A stretch of DNA of 64,000 bases from Bosea sp. NBC_00550 (GCF_026020075.1 NZ_CP102772.1:2728001-2792000), one strand, 5' to 3'; positions 33,031 to 42,168 are shown, counted from the first letter of the stretch. Translations and numbers: made by a program. The notes: generated by a model from the sequence alone, not told the origin.

Positions 33031-33495
33031 ATGACCGCACCGAAGACCGTGCCACACGCGGCGACGGAGCCTGATCGCGTCTGGTTCCGCTTCATGCGAT
33101 TGCACCAGCGTATGCTCATTCAGATGACGGCGCGCATCCGCACGCTCGGCCTCTCGGTCCCGCAATTCGACCTGCTTTCGACGCTGACCGAGCAGGAAGG
33201 CATCAGTCAGAGCGAGCTGGCCGAGCGGCTCTATGTCACCAAGGGCAACGTCTCCGGGCTGGTCGACCGCCTCGTGCAGGCCGGGCTCGTCGAGCGCCGC
33301 GCCATTGCGGGCGACCGGCGCTCCTACGCCATGCACCTGACGCCGGAAGGCCGCCGGCTGGCCGAGGCCGGCATCGCCGCCCAGCGCGATTTCGTCGCCA
33401 GCACGCTAGGCAAGCTCGGATCGGACGATCTCGCCGAGCTCGATCGCCTCGTGCTGCTCTGGCGCGATCTTGCCCGCGCCGTCGATGCCGAGTGA
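33031..33495 (+). CDS. MarR-family transcriptional regulator
   Basis: Winged-helix regulator of 154 residues with the MarR core at ~40-130: QFDLLSTLTEQEGISQSELAE, the recognition helix region YVTKGNVSGLVDRL, and the wing ERRAIAGDRRSYAMHLTPEG. It is divergent from the acyl-CoA ligase gene and overlaps or abuts the amidase gene downstream, so either could be its target. Confidence 0.92.
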   Translation: MTAPKTVPHAATEPDRVWFRFMRLHQRMLIQMTARIRTLGLSVPQFDLLSTLTEQEGISQSELAERLYVTKGNVSGLVDRLVQAGLVERRAIAGDRRSYAMHLTPEGRRLAEAGIAAQRDFVASTLGKLGSDDLAELDRLVLLWRDLARAVDAE

Positions 33496-33502
33496 CGGCA
33501 CG

Positions 33503-34972
33503 ATGGCTGCCGGCATCGATCTCACCGCCTCCGCCACGGTCTTGCGCGCGGCGCTGCTCGCCCGCCGCTTCAGCGCCACCGAGCTTCTGGAAGCGACCTT
33601 CGCCCGCATCGACTCGCTGAACCCGCGCCTCAACGCCATCGTCACGCAGGATCGCGACGCCGCCCGCGCCATTGCCCTCGCCAGCGATGCGCGGATCGCC
33701 GCGGGCACGGCCCGCCCGCTCGAGGGCCTGCCGATCACGATCAAGGATGCCTTCGACGTCGCCGGCCTGCCCTCCTCCGGCGGCCTGCCGGCCTATCGCG
33801 AGCGCGTGCCGGCCGAGGATGCCGCAGCCGTGGCGCGGCTGCGTGCGGCAGGCGCGGTCATCATCGGCAAGACCAACGCCCCCGTGTTCTCGGGCGACTT
33901 CCAGAGCTACAACCCGGCCCATGGCGTGACCAACAATCCCTGGGACGAGGCGCGCTCGCCGGGCGGCTCATCGGGCGGAGCGGCCGTGGCCGTCGCGACC
34001 GGCATGAGCGCCTTCGAGCTCGGCTCCGATCTCGGTAGCTCGATCCGTTGGCCGGCCCATGCCTGCGGCGTCTTCGGCCTCAAGACGAGCTGGGGGCTGG
34101 TCTCGACCTGGGGGGCGATCCCGCCGCCGCCGGAACGGCGCACACCGCGCAATGCCGACCTGATGGTCGCCGGTCCGATCACCCGCGCCGCCGAGGATCT
34201 CGACCTGATCCTGCCGGTCATCGCCGGTCCGCGCGATGTAGCGCACGCCTCTGCGCCTTTGCCGGAGCCGCGCTTCATCGACGCGAAGGGCCTGCGCGTC
34301 GCGCTCTGGGCCGACGATCCCTTCGCCCCCGTCGACAGCCAGGTGTCGGCCGTCGTGCGCGAGGCTGCGCGTCGTCTCGCCGAGGCCGGCGCCATCGTCG
34401 ACGAGACCGCCCGCCCTTCCGTCAGCTTCGCCGATGCCTTCGAGGTCTATGCTCTGCTGAACCATGCCGTCGTCGCCTATGGCCTGCCGCCCAAGGTGCG
34501 CGCCCGCATCCAGGCGCAGGCCTCGCGCTTCAGCCCGAACGACCTGTCGCACCAGGCGTTGCAGGCGCGCGGCGCGCGGATGACGCCCGGCCTCTATCAG
34601 CAGATCGCGCATCGCCGCTTGGCCCAGAAGCGGCAATGGGCACGTTTCTTCGGGCGCTACGACGTCGTGCTCTGCCCGCCGGCGCCGGTCGCGGCGATCC
34701 CGCACGACCACACGCCCGATATCCACGCCCGCCGGCTCCTCGTGAACGGCGAGCCGCGCCCCTATCTCGATTTCCTGCACTGGGCCGCGCTCGCGACCGG
34801 CTCGGACCTGCCGGCCCTGTCGGCGCCGGTCATGCTGTCGCGCGAGGGCTTGCCGCTCGGCGTGCAGATCATCGCGCCTTTCGGGGAAGACCGGACGGCC
34901 ATCGCGGTCGGCGCCATGCTGGAACGCGCCGGGAGCGGTTTCGCCGTGCCGCCGCTCAGTTCGTCGCCCTGA
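33503..34972 (+). CDS. amidase (amidase signature family)
   Basis: Ser-cisSer-Lys hydrolase of 489 residues. The catalytic lysine is in GLPITIKDAFDVAG (~residue 80). The serine-rich signature SPGGSSGGAAVAVATG (~152-167) is followed by the nucleophile in DLGSSIRWPAHACGVFGLK. The start is at ATG 33503; an in-frame ATG at 33485 overlaps the MarR stop and is also possible. It hydrolyses an unknown amide; the coupling to MarR suggests inducible catabolism. Confidence 0.9.
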   Translation: MAAGIDLTASATVLRAALLARRFSATELLEATFARIDSLNPRLNAIVTQDRDAARAIALASDARIAAGTARPLEGLPITIKDAFDVAGLPSSGGLPAYRERVPAEDAAAVARLRAAGAVIIGKTNAPVFSGDFQSYNPAHGVTNNPWDEARSPGGSSGGAAVAVATGMSAFELGSDLGSSIRWPAHACGVFGLKTSWGLVSTWGAIPPPPERRTPRNADLMVAGPITRAAEDLDLILPVIAGPRDVAHASAPLPEPRFIDAKGLRVALWADDPFAPVDSQVSAVVREAARRLAEAGAIVDETARPSVSFADAFEVYALLNHAVVAYGLPPKVRARIQAQASRFSPNDLSHQALQARGARMTPGLYQQIAHRRLAQKRQWARFFGRYDVVLCPPAPVAAIPHDHTPDIHARRLLVNGEPRPYLDFLHWAALATGSDLPALSAPVMLSREGLPLGVQIIAPFGEDRTAIAVGAMLERAGSGFAVPPLSSSP

Positions 34973-35477
34973 CCTTCTCGACGGTCTGGCGTCCGCCCGG
35001 CAGATCGCGCAGGACGATGCGCTCATCCGCCGCGAGCTGCCCGAGAACAGTCTCGCCGCTCGCCGTCACCGCGGTCGCGGTCTTGCCGACGAAGACGATC
35101 ACCGGCCGGCTGCCGGCGGCCGCCCAGCGTCTGAACTGCGAGAGATAGGGCTCCTTGCGCCAGGCCTGTGCCGCGCCGGGGTCGACCTGCGCATAGAGCA
35201 GCCGGCTCGCGCCATCCATGGTCAGGACGAAGCGGCTGCGCTCCGGCTTCCACTCCGGGCCGAGGAAATCCTGGCTGATCCAGAGGCAATGGAAGTCGCG
35301 GCACTGCTGCGGGCGGGTGTCGTAGATGCGGCAGCCGCGCCCGGGCTGGCAATTCCGGCACCAGGTGCCGGCCGTCATCGGCACGGCCGGGACATCGTAG
35401 ACCTTGCAGCACAGCGCGCAGCTGCCGCAGCTGCGGCCGGGCGCCGGCCGGTTTGTCGAAAATGACGGGTCGAGCAT
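34956..35477 (-). CDS. YkgJ-family cysteine-cluster protein
   Basis: Small protein of 173 residues with the zinc/iron-chelating cysteine cluster: CGSCALCCKVYDVP near residue 20, then CRNCQPGRGCRIYDTRPQQC and CLWI. This matches the YkgJ (CxxCxxCC...) family of putative metal-binding proteins. The start ATG at 35477 puts the cluster at the usual distance from the N-terminus. The 3' end overlaps that of the convergent amidase gene by 17 bases. Function unknown. Confidence 0.88.
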   Translation of the reverse strand: MLDPSFSTNRPAPGRSCGSCALCCKVYDVPAVPMTAGTWCRNCQPGRGCRIYDTRPQQCRDFHCLWISQDFLGPEWKPERSRFVLTMDGASRLLYAQVDPGAAQAWRKEPYLSQFRRWAAAGSRPVIVFVGKTATAVTASGETVLGQLAADERIVLRDLPGGRQTVEKVRATN

Positions 35478-35667
35478 CAGCCTTGGCCAGTCCGGAACGA
35501 TTCCAGATTGGAAGATTGCCCACCTGTGCCAAGCCTGACAAGTGCGCGGCTTTGCGCCATCGGCCGCCTTGCAGCAGAGTATGGCGTCCCCTGCGCCAAA
35601 ATCGCTCAACATTTGCGGTCAGTTCGGCTTATGGTGGCAAGAATTTTTAACAGGCCGGGAGCCCATC

Positions 35668-37047
35668 ATGCTGTCGAATGTCGCCGTCAGGGATATCGAG
35701 ACGCTCGTCCATCCCTATACGAACCTTGCCGCCCACCGGCAGAACGGGCCGCTGGTGCTGGAAAGCGGCAAGGGCATCTTCGTCTACGATTCAGCCGGCA
35801 AGGAATATATCGAGGGCATGGCGGGGCTCTGGTGCACCGCGCTCGGCTACTCCAACCAAGAGCTGATCGAGACCGCCTACGAGCAGATGAAGAAGCTGCC
35901 CTTCACCCACATCTTCGGCGGGCGCAGCCATGACCCGGCGATCGAGCTCGCCGAGAAGCTGAAGGAGATCGCGCCGGTTCCGATTTCGAAGGTGTTCTAC
36001 GGCGCCTCCGGCTCGGACGCCAACGACACCCAGGTCAAGATCGTCTGGTACATGAACAATGCGCTCGGCCGGCCGCAGAAGAAGAAGATCATCTCCCGGC
36101 TGAAAGGCTATCACGGCGTCACCGTCGCCTCGGCGTCGCTGACCGGCCTGCCCAACAACCATATCGACTTCGACCTGCCGCTGCCCGGCATCCTCCACAC
36201 CTCCTGTCCGCACCATTACCGCTTCGCCGAGCCCGGCGAGAGCGAGCAGGACTATTCGACGCGCCTTGCAGCCGAACTCGAGGAAATGATCCTGCACGAG
36301 GGGCCGGACACGGTCGCCGCCTTCATCGCCGAGCCAGTGATGGGCGCCGGTGGCGCGATCACCCCGCCGGCCGGTTATTTCGAGAAGGTCAACGCCGTCC
36401 TCGCCAAGTACGACATCCTCTTCATCTCGGACGAGGTCATCACCGGCTTCGGCCGCACCGGCAAGATGTTCGGCACCGAGACCTACGGCATGAACGCCGA
36501 CACGATCTCGCTCGCCAAGCAGATCACCTCCGCCTATTTCCCGCTCAGCGCCGTCATGATGAACGAGAAGGTCTATGAGGTCCTGGTCGACCAGAGCCGC
36601 AAGATCGGCACCTTCGGCCATGGCAACACCTATGCCGGCCACCCCGTCGGCTGCGCCATCGCGGTGAAGACGCTGGAGATCTATCAGCGCGAGAAGATCG
36701 TCGATCACGTCAACAAGGTTTCGCCGGCCTTCATCCGGCGCCTCGACAAGCTCGCCGAGCATCCGCTCGTCGGCGAAGCCCGCGGTGTCGGCCTGATCGG
36801 CGGCGCCGAGCTGGTCAAGGACAAGCAGACCAAGGCCTCCTTCGAGACCAAGAAGGGCGTCGGCGCCAAGGCCGTGACCTACGCGCTGGAAGAGGGCCTC
36901 ATCACCCGCGCCATGGGTGACCGTCTCGCCTTCTGCCCGCCGCTGGTCATCAGCGAGGCCGAGATCAACGAGATGTTCGACCGCTGCGAGCGCGCGCTCG
37001 ACAAGACGCTGAACTGGGCCAAGGCGGAAGGCCTGTTCGCCGCCTGA
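35668..37047 (+). CDS. class III aminotransferase (omega-amino acid:pyruvate type)
   Basis: PLP enzyme of 459 residues. Family motifs: GKEYIEGMAGLWCTALGY (~50), GSDANDTQVKIVWYMNN (~115), the cofactor Asp in LFISDEVITGFGRTGKMF (~255), the Schiff-base lysine in ISLAKQITSAYFPLSA (~288), and FGHGNTYAGHPVG. The start at ATG 35668 fits the family N-terminus; the frame remains open upstream. Likely acts on omega-amino acids, polyamines or beta-alanine; specificity not readable. A strong terminator follows. Confidence 0.92.
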   Translation: MLSNVAVRDIETLVHPYTNLAAHRQNGPLVLESGKGIFVYDSAGKEYIEGMAGLWCTALGYSNQELIETAYEQMKKLPFTHIFGGRSHDPAIELAEKLKEIAPVPISKVFYGASGSDANDTQVKIVWYMNNALGRPQKKKIISRLKGYHGVTVASASLTGLPNNHIDFDLPLPGILHTSCPHHYRFAEPGESEQDYSTRLAAELEEMILHEGPDTVAAFIAEPVMGAGGAITPPAGYFEKVNAVLAKYDILFISDEVITGFGRTGKMFGTETYGMNADTISLAKQITSAYFPLSAVMMNEKVYEVLVDQSRKIGTFGHGNTYAGHPVGCAIAVKTLEIYQREKIVDHVNKVSPAFIRRLDKLAEHPLVGEARGVGLIGGAELVKDKQTKASFETKKGVGAKAVTYALEEGLITRAMGDRLAFCPPLVISEAEINEMFDRCERALDKTLNWAKAEGLFAA

Positions 37048-37070
37048 GGGCCGGACGCACGAGGGATACG

Positions 37071-37106
37071 AAGGGCCGGGCGGCGATCGCCCGGCCCTTT
37101 TTCTTT
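37071..37106 (+). terminator. terminator of the aminotransferase gene
   Basis: GGGCCGGGCG pairs with CGCCCGGCCC around GCGAT, followed by TTTTTCTTTT. Confidence 0.9.
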
Positions 37107-37149
37107 TGTTCATCAATGTGGCCGAAGCTGCCGCGGGCCACAGATCGCC

Positions 37150-37464
37150 ATGAACAAATCACAGACGCGCCCCGGCCCCGACCTGATCGGCGGTCAGGTT
37201 GCAGGGGTCGGGAGCGAGAGCTCCCGGCACGAGGTCATCAGAAAGTCAGGAGCCATGCTTCAACACGACGCCCGTCCCAAGATGCAGGATCGCAGGGGTT
37301 TTCACGATGCCAAGGCACGCGAGACCTACGCTTCCCAATTCCGCCCGATCGCGATTCAGGCGGTCGCTGCGGGAACCAGACAGATGTCGGGCGCGTTGAG
37401 GAAGCACGGCGAGACACGCAAGGCCGATTTGCCCGGTGCGCTTCGCCACGGTTTCGCCGACTGA
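37150..37464 (+). CDS. small basic hypothetical protein
   Basis: A 104-residue frame (ATG 37150) with many Arg, Gln and Lys residues and no membrane segment, signal or recognised domain. A shorter version could start at the ATG near 37255 (MLQHDARPKMQDRRG). It sits alone between two strong terminators (37071 and 37492), which shows that an independent transcript is made here. Whether it works as mRNA or as a small RNA is not decided by the sequence. Confidence 0.45.
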   Translation: MNKSQTRPGPDLIGGQVAGVGSESSRHEVIRKSGAMLQHDARPKMQDRRGFHDAKARETYASQFRPIAIQAVAAGTRQMSGALRKHGETRKADLPGALRHGFAD

Positions 37465-37491
37465 AACCTCCCCTTCGAGACCCAAACGACT

Positions 37492-37527
37492 GGCCGGTGC
37501 GGAGTTTGCTCCCACCGGCCTTTTTTT
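37492..37527 (+). terminator. terminator after the small basic ORF
   Basis: GGCCGGTG (37492-37499) pairs with CACCGGCC (37513-37520), followed by seven T residues. Confidence 0.9.
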
Positions 37528-37612
37528 GTCCGTCGTCCGAACGAGCGGTACTCGCAAACGAAAACGGGCGGCCCGAGGCCGCCCGCTGAAACACTAAAAC
37601 CGGCCTGAAACG

Positions 37613-38218
37613 TCAGACGACGACGACCTTCGCGCCCGCCGGCACGCGGTTGAAGAGATCGATCACGTCGATGTTGCGCATCCGGATGCAGCCGGACGAA
37701 GCCGAGCGGCCGATCGTCTCCGGCTCGTTGGTGCCGTGAATGCGATAGAGCGTGTCCTGTCCGTTCTGGTAGAGATAGAGCGCCCGTGCGCCGAGCGGGT
37801 TGTCGGGGCCGCCAGCCAGGCCGCCAGCGACCGGCTTCAGATGCGGCCAGCGCTTGATCATCTCGGCCGGAGGCGTCCAGCGCGGCCATTCGGCCTTGCG
37901 CTGCACCACGGCCTCGCCGGTCCAGCCATAGGCCTCTTCGCCGGTCGCGACGCCGTAGCGGATCGCCTTCTTGTTCGGCAGCACGAGGTAGAGGAACTTC
38001 TCCTTCGTATCGACATAGATCGTGCCGGGCGGCTGACCGGTGGGATCGGCGATCTCATACGGGAGATAGGGAAGGTAGGTGTCGAACTTGGGGACGAGCG
38101 CGATATATTCCGCGTCCCGGGCTGACAGCTCAGGCGCAGCTACGCTCTTGTACTGGCAGGCGCCAAGGAGGGCCGACAGCGCCAAGGCAACGAAAACGGT
38201 TTTCTTCATAGCTTCCAC
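37613..38218 (-). CDS. L,D-transpeptidase (YkuD domain), lipoprotein
   Basis: Cell-wall enzyme of 201 residues that makes 3-3 peptidoglycan cross-links or anchors proteins to peptidoglycan. The lipobox LLGAC follows a hydrophobic signal (MKKTVFVALALSALLGAC, start at MKK 38209 or the ATG at 38218). The YkuD domain starts at TIYVDTKEKFLYLVLPN, and the catalytic motif is HGTNEP followed by SASSGCIRMRN with the nucleophilic cysteine (~residue 176). Typical length for ErfK/YbiS-type proteins. Confidence 0.93.
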   Translation of the reverse strand: MEAMKKTVFVALALSALLGACQYKSVAAPELSARDAEYIALVPKFDTYLPYLPYEIADPTGQPPGTIYVDTKEKFLYLVLPNKKAIRYGVATGEEAYGWTGEAVVQRKAEWPRWTPPAEMIKRWPHLKPVAGGLAGGPDNPLGARALYLYQNGQDTLYRIHGTNEPETIGRSASSGCIRMRNIDVIDLFNRVPAGAKVVVV

Positions 38219-38431
38219 CAGAGCGACCCGCAGGCAGCCTTTATGATGAATCGAACGTTAACGCTTCGTATCGCCCGAGACTTGCCCGAAGGGCGTTGGT
38301 CTGGCGAAGCACTAGGCCCCAAACCGGCAAGGTGCAATCTAGTTCCCTTTGTGACTCCCGGATGGCGCCTCGGCGTGGCAAAGCAGCCACGCTTCCCGCT
38401 GCTCAAGCCCTGTTCTCTCGGATAATCGCGC

Positions 38432-39361
38432 TTGACCACGCTTCTTATCACGCACCCGGCGGGCCTCGACCACGTCATGCCGCCCGGCCACCCCGAAAGC
38501 GCCGAGCGCCTGAAAGCCGTCGACCAGGCGCTGGAGGCGGAACGCTTCGCCTCGCTGATTCGGATCGAGGCGCCGCTGGGCACGCTCGATCAGGTGGCGC
38601 TCTGCCACCCCGCCGACCACGCGCAGGCGCTGATCGATTCGAGCCCGGCCTCAGGCTTCGTCCAGGTCGATGGCGACACCTTCATGTCGCCCGGCACGAT
38701 CGAGGCTGCGCTGCGCGCCGTCGGCGGCGCGGTGCTGGCCGTGGACGAGGTCATGGCCGGCAAGGCGCGCAATGCCTTCGTCGCGATGCGCCCGCCCGGC
38801 CACCATGCCGAGCGCGACCGCGCCATGGGCTTCTGCTTCTTCAACCATGCCGCCGTCGCTGCCCGCCACGCGCAGAAGGCGCACGGCGCCGAGCGTGTCG
38901 CCATCGTCGACTGGGACGTGCATCACGGCAACGGCACGCAGGACATCTTCTGGGACGATGCCAGCGTGCTCTACGCATCGTCGCACGAGATGCCGCTCTA
39001 CCCCGGCACCGGCGCCGCCTCGGAGCGCGGCACACATGGCACGATCGTCAATGTGCCCCTGCGTCCCGGCGAAGGCTCCGACGAGTTCCGCGAGGCTTTC
39101 GAGGTCGCGATCCTGCCGCGCCTCGATGCCTTCCGCCCCGATCTCGTCGTGATCTCCGCCGGTTTCGATGCGCATTGGCGCGATCCGCTCGCCAGCCTCA
39201 ACCTGCGCGAGGCCGACTTCGCCTGGGCGACGCAGAAGCTGATGGAGCTGGCCGACAGGCACGCTGGCGGCCGCATCGTCTCGGTGCTGGAAGGCGGCTA
39301 CGATCTCGATGCGCTGGCAACCTCCACCGCCGCCCATGTCGCGGCGCTGATGGGCAGCTGA
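38432..39361 (+). CDS. histone deacetylase-family hydrolase
   Basis: Zinc deacetylase-like enzyme of 309 residues. Conserved motifs are present: HPESAERLKAV (~20), RPPGHHAERDRAMGFCFFN (~120), the zinc ligands in VDWDVHHGNGTQ (~160) and SAGFDAHWRDP (~245), and the late GGYD. Bacterial members deacetylate acetoin-utilisation proteins, polyamines or unknown amides. A TTG start at 38432 is used; no ATG lies nearby. Confidence 0.9.
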   Translation: MTTLLITHPAGLDHVMPPGHPESAERLKAVDQALEAERFASLIRIEAPLGTLDQVALCHPADHAQALIDSSPASGFVQVDGDTFMSPGTIEAALRAVGGAVLAVDEVMAGKARNAFVAMRPPGHHAERDRAMGFCFFNHAAVAARHAQKAHGAERVAIVDWDVHHGNGTQDIFWDDASVLYASSHEMPLYPGTGAASERGTHGTIVNVPLRPGEGSDEFREAFEVAILPRLDAFRPDLVVISAGFDAHWRDPLASLNLREADFAWATQKLMELADRHAGGRIVSVLEGGYDLDALATSTAAHVAALMGS

Positions 39362-39389
39362 CGGCGTGCCCCCAAGGGATCAGACCCAG

Positions 39390-39497
39390 CCGTCATTCTC
39401 GGGCCGCGCAGCGGACCCGAGAATCTCTCGCCGCAAGCTGCGCCGGTACAGGAGCCTTCTCGTCACGAGATGCTCGGGTCAGGCCCGAGCATGACGG
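39390..39497. repeat. palindromic intergenic element (type CCGTCATTCTCGGG), copy 1
   Basis: Contains CCGTCATTCTCGGG...CCCGAGAATCTC on one side and GCTCGGGTCAGGCCCGAGCATGACGG-type sequence on the other. The same parts occur in reverse order and orientation at 40882-40983, so the two copies face each other across the ribB gene. Confidence 0.78.
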
Positions 39498-39516
39498 CCT
39501 GTTGGCTGCGCGCCGC

Positions 39517-40797
39517 CTACTCCAGCGGCGAAGTCCCGGCGATCTCGATGCCGAAGCCGCTCAGGCCCACGAAGGAGCGCGGCGAGGATGCGAGGTTCAC
39601 GATCGAGCTGACGCCGAGATCGCGCAGGATCTGCGCGCCGAGCCCGACCTCGCGCCATTGCTGGCTGCGCAGGGCGTCGGCGCCTTCATCCTCGACGCTC
39701 TTGATCGGCACGCCGGCGCTGCCGTCGCGCAGATAGACGAGGACGCCCTTGCCCTCCTGCTGGAAGCGCTTGAGCACGCACTGGATCGAGCTGGCTCCGC
39801 CGAGCACGTCGGCGACGACATCGGCCCGGTGCAGGCGCGCCGGCACCTTCTCGCCATCCCCGAGCTTGCCCATGACGAAGGCGAAGTGCTGCGTATCGTC
39901 GAAGGGCGTGATGTAGACATGGCCGGTCATCTCGCCGAACGCGGTCTTGACCGGGAAGGAATGCACACGCTCGACCAGCTTCTCGCGCAACTGGCGATAG
40001 GCGATGAGATCCGCGACGGTGATCTGCTTGAGCCCGTGCTTCTCGGCGAAGGCGGCTATCTGCGCGCCCTTCATCACGGTGCCGTCGTCATTGGCGAGTT
40101 CGCAGATCACGCCGACCGGCGGCAGGTCGGCGAGCTTGCACAGGTCGACGGCGGCCTCCGTATGGCCGGAGCGCATCAGCACGCCGCCATCCTTGGCGAT
40201 CAGCGGGAAGACATGGCCGGGCCGGACGAAATCCGCCGCGCCCATATTGCCGTTGGCGAGCGCGCGGACCGTGTTGTTGCGCTGCTCGGCCGAGATGCCG
40301 GTGGTCAAGCCGTGCTTGACGTCGACCGTGATGGTAAAGGCGGTGCCGAGCGGGGCATCGTTCGACGACACCATCGGGTCGAGCCGCAAACGGCGCGCCT
40401 CGGCCGAGGTCAGCGGCGCGCAGACGATGCCGCAGGTGTTGCGGATGATGAAGGCCATCTTCTCCGGCGTGCAGAGCGAGGCGGCGACGATGAGATCGCC
40501 CTCGTTCTCGCGGTCGTCGTCATCGGTGACGATGACGATCTCGCCGCGGGCGAAGACTTCGATGGTCTCTGCGACATTGTTGGACATGGCAGCCTCGCGC
40601 GGCCCGGACAGGCCGAGGAAATCATTGGGGGTGACGGAGCCGCTCGTGGCGGCGGCGATGCGCTCGGCGCTTTCGCGGGAGATCCAGGCGGTCTGGTCGT
40701 TGCACAGCGCCGTCACGCTGGCCGGCGACAAGCCGACCTGCTTGGCAAAGGCGCTGCGCGCGATCTTATGCTGTCGGAGCCAGGCGTCGAGCTTCAT
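39517..40797 (-). CDS. ribB: HTH-RibB fusion: 3,4-dihydroxy-2-butanone 4-phosphate synthase with degenerate GTP-cyclohydrolase-like domain (RibBX type)
   Basis: Riboflavin-pathway protein of 426 residues with three parts. Residues 1-60 are a Cro/XRE-like helix-turn-helix (FAKQVGLSPASVTALCND). Residues ~73-280 are DHBP synthase with RENEGDLIVAA and RSGHTEAAVDL, complete in catalytic residues. Residues ~285-426 resemble GTP cyclohydrolase II but lack its zinc cysteines: RLHRADVVADVLGGASSIQC stands where C-x2-GD...CDC should be. This matches RibBX proteins. The HTH part is in frame; an internal ATG at 40587 could give the enzyme alone. A palindrome upstream may be its own operator. No FMN riboswitch is visible. 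Confidence 0.88.
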   Translation of the reverse strand: MKLDAWLRQHKIARSAFAKQVGLSPASVTALCNDQTAWISRESAERIAAATSGSVTPNDFLGLSGPREAAMSNNVAETIEVFARGEIVIVTDDDDRENEGDLIVAASLCTPEKMAFIIRNTCGIVCAPLTSAEARRLRLDPMVSSNDAPLGTAFTITVDVKHGLTTGISAEQRNNTVRALANGNMGAADFVRPGHVFPLIAKDGGVLMRSGHTEAAVDLCKLADLPPVGVICELANDDGTVMKGAQIAAFAEKHGLKQITVADLIAYRQLREKLVERVHSFPVKTAFGEMTGHVYITPFDDTQHFAFVMGKLGDGEKVPARLHRADVVADVLGGASSIQCVLKRFQQEGKGVLVYLRDGSAGVPIKSVEDEGADALRSQQWREVGLGAQILRDLGVSSIVNLASSPRSFVGLSGFGIEIAGTSPLE

Positions 40798-40843
40798 GCG
40801 ACCAAGCTAATACGGCAGCGTTTCATCCGCAATGAAGAGACGA

Positions 40844-40869
40844 TGCATTTTCAGTATTGCTGAAATGCA
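40844..40869. promoter_or_regulatory. palindrome upstream of the HTH-ribB gene, candidate autoregulatory operator
   Basis: TGCATTT and AATGCA frame TCAGTATTGCTGA, giving two half-sites TTTCAG and CTGAAA separated by TATTG. The site lies 47-72 bases upstream of the start codon, in the promoter. The adjacent gene has its own DNA-binding domain, which makes self-control plausible. Confidence 0.5.
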
Positions 40870-40881
40870 AGGTGCCCCGAG

Positions 40882-40983
40882 CCGTCATGCTCGGGCTTGC
40901 CCCCATGACGAGAAGGCTCCTTACCAGAGCCTCTTCCGGCCGGAGATTCTCGGATCCGCTTCGCGGCCCGAGAATGACGCGGC
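40882..40983. repeat. palindromic intergenic element (type CCGTCATTCTCGGG), copy 2, inverted
   Basis: Reads CCGTCATGCTCGGG, then GACGAGAAGGCTCC, then GGAGATTCTCGG and CCCGAGAATGACG: the parts of copy 1 (39390-39497) in opposite orientation. It fills the space between the ribB promoter region and the aroC stop. Confidence 0.78.
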
Positions 40984-42102
40984 CTACTCCTGAAACGGCC
41001 AGCGCGTCTCCACCACGCCCACCTGCCCGCGATGGCGCAGATACTGGTCCGCCAGCACGCAGGCGACCATCGCCTCGCCAACCGGCACCGCGCGGATGCC
41101 GACGCAGGGGTCGTGCCGCCCCTTGGTGAACATCTCGGCCTCGCCGCCCGTGCGGGTCACGGTGGCGCGCGTCGCCAGAATAGAGGAGGTCGGCTTCACC
41201 GCGAAGCGCGCCACGATCGGCTGCCCCGTCGAGATGCCGCCGAGGATGCCGCCGGCATGGTTGGAGAGGAAGAGCGGGCGCCCGTCATTGCCGGCGCGCA
41301 TCTCGTCGGCATTCTCCTCGCCGGAGAGTTCCGCCGCACCGAAGCCCTCGCCGATCTCGACGCCCTTCACCGCATTGATGCTCATCAGCGCCGCCGCGAT
41401 CTCGGCATCGAGCTTGCCGTAGATCGGGGCGCCAAGCCCGGCCGGCACGCCCTCGGCGACGATCTCCAGCACCGCGCCGATCGACGAGCCCGACTTCCTG
41501 ATACCGTCGAGATAGCCCTCGAAGAAGGCGGCAGCCTTGGCATCCGGGCAGAAGAAGGGATTGCGGCCGACCTCGTCCCAATCCCAGTTGCCGCGATCGA
41601 TCCTGTGCGGCCCCATCTGGACCAGCGCGCCGCGCACGACCATGCCGGGCACGACCTTGCGGGCGATGGCGCCCGCCGCGACCCGCATCGCCGTCTCGCG
41701 CGCTGAGGAGCGCCCGCCGCCGCGATAGTCGCGGATGCCGTATTTCACATCATAGGTGAAATCGGCATGGCCCGGCCGGTATTTGTCCTTGATCTCGGAA
41801 TAGTCCTTCGAGCGCTGGTCGACATTGTCGATCAGGAGCCCGATCGAGGTGCCCGTCGTCACCTGAACGCCGTCGCTCTCGCGGGCGAAGACGCCGGAGA
41901 CGATGCGAACCTGGTCCGGCTCCTGGCGCTGCGTGGTGAAGCGCGACTGGCCCGGCCGGCGCCGGTCGAGATCGCCCTGGATGTCGGGCTCGGTCAGCGG
42001 GATCAGCGGCGGGCAGCCATCGACCACGCAGCCGATGGCCGGGCCATGGCTCTCGCCGAAGGTGGTGACGCGGAAGAGGTGGCCGAAGCTGTTATGCGAC
42101 AT
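40984..42102 (-). CDS. aroC: chorismate synthase
   Basis: Last enzyme of the shikimate pathway, converting EPSP to chorismate with reduced FMN, 372 residues. The N-terminal signature [36 protein letters not shown] and the second signature with [17 protein letters not shown] (~130) are all present; ends ...[11 protein letters not shown]. Full length. It lies downstream of the NRPS gene on the same strand with 66 bases between. Confidence 0.98.
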   Translation of the reverse strand: MSHNSFGHLFRVTTFGESHGPAIGCVVDGCPPLIPLTEPDIQGDLDRRRPGQSRFTTQRQEPDQVRIVSGVFARESDGVQVTTGTSIGLLIDNVDQRSKDYSEIKDKYRPGHADFTYDVKYGIRDYRGGGRSSARETAMRVAAGAIARKVVPGMVVRGALVQMGPHRIDRGNWDWDEVGRNPFFCPDAKAAAFFEGYLDGIRKSGSSIGAVLEIVAEGVPAGLGAPIYGKLDAEIAAALMSINAVKGVEIGEGFGAAELSGEENADEMRAGNDGRPLFLSNHAGGILGGISTGQPIVARFAVKPTSSILATRATVTRTGGEAEMFTKGRHDPCVGIRAVPVGEAMVACVLADQYLRHRGQVGVVETRWPFQE

Positions 42103-42168
42103 GGGTGCCTGCGCGAAATCCTGCGCAGGCTCTTAGTCCCCATGGTGACCGGTGGTCAAACCGCGTGC

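Noticed and set aside
39517..39950. Functional GTP cyclohydrolase II domain in the RibB fusion
   Set aside because: The zinc-binding cysteines and the GD element are absent, so the catalytic activity is not supported.
38296..40863. 855-codon plus-strand frame across the deacetylase and ribB genes
   Set aside because: Out of frame with the deacetylase and antisense to ribB; no domain and repeat-derived segments inside.
40798..40881. FMN riboswitch upstream of the ribB gene
   Set aside because: None of the conserved RFN-element blocks can be read on the minus strand; the space is short and holds a palindrome instead.
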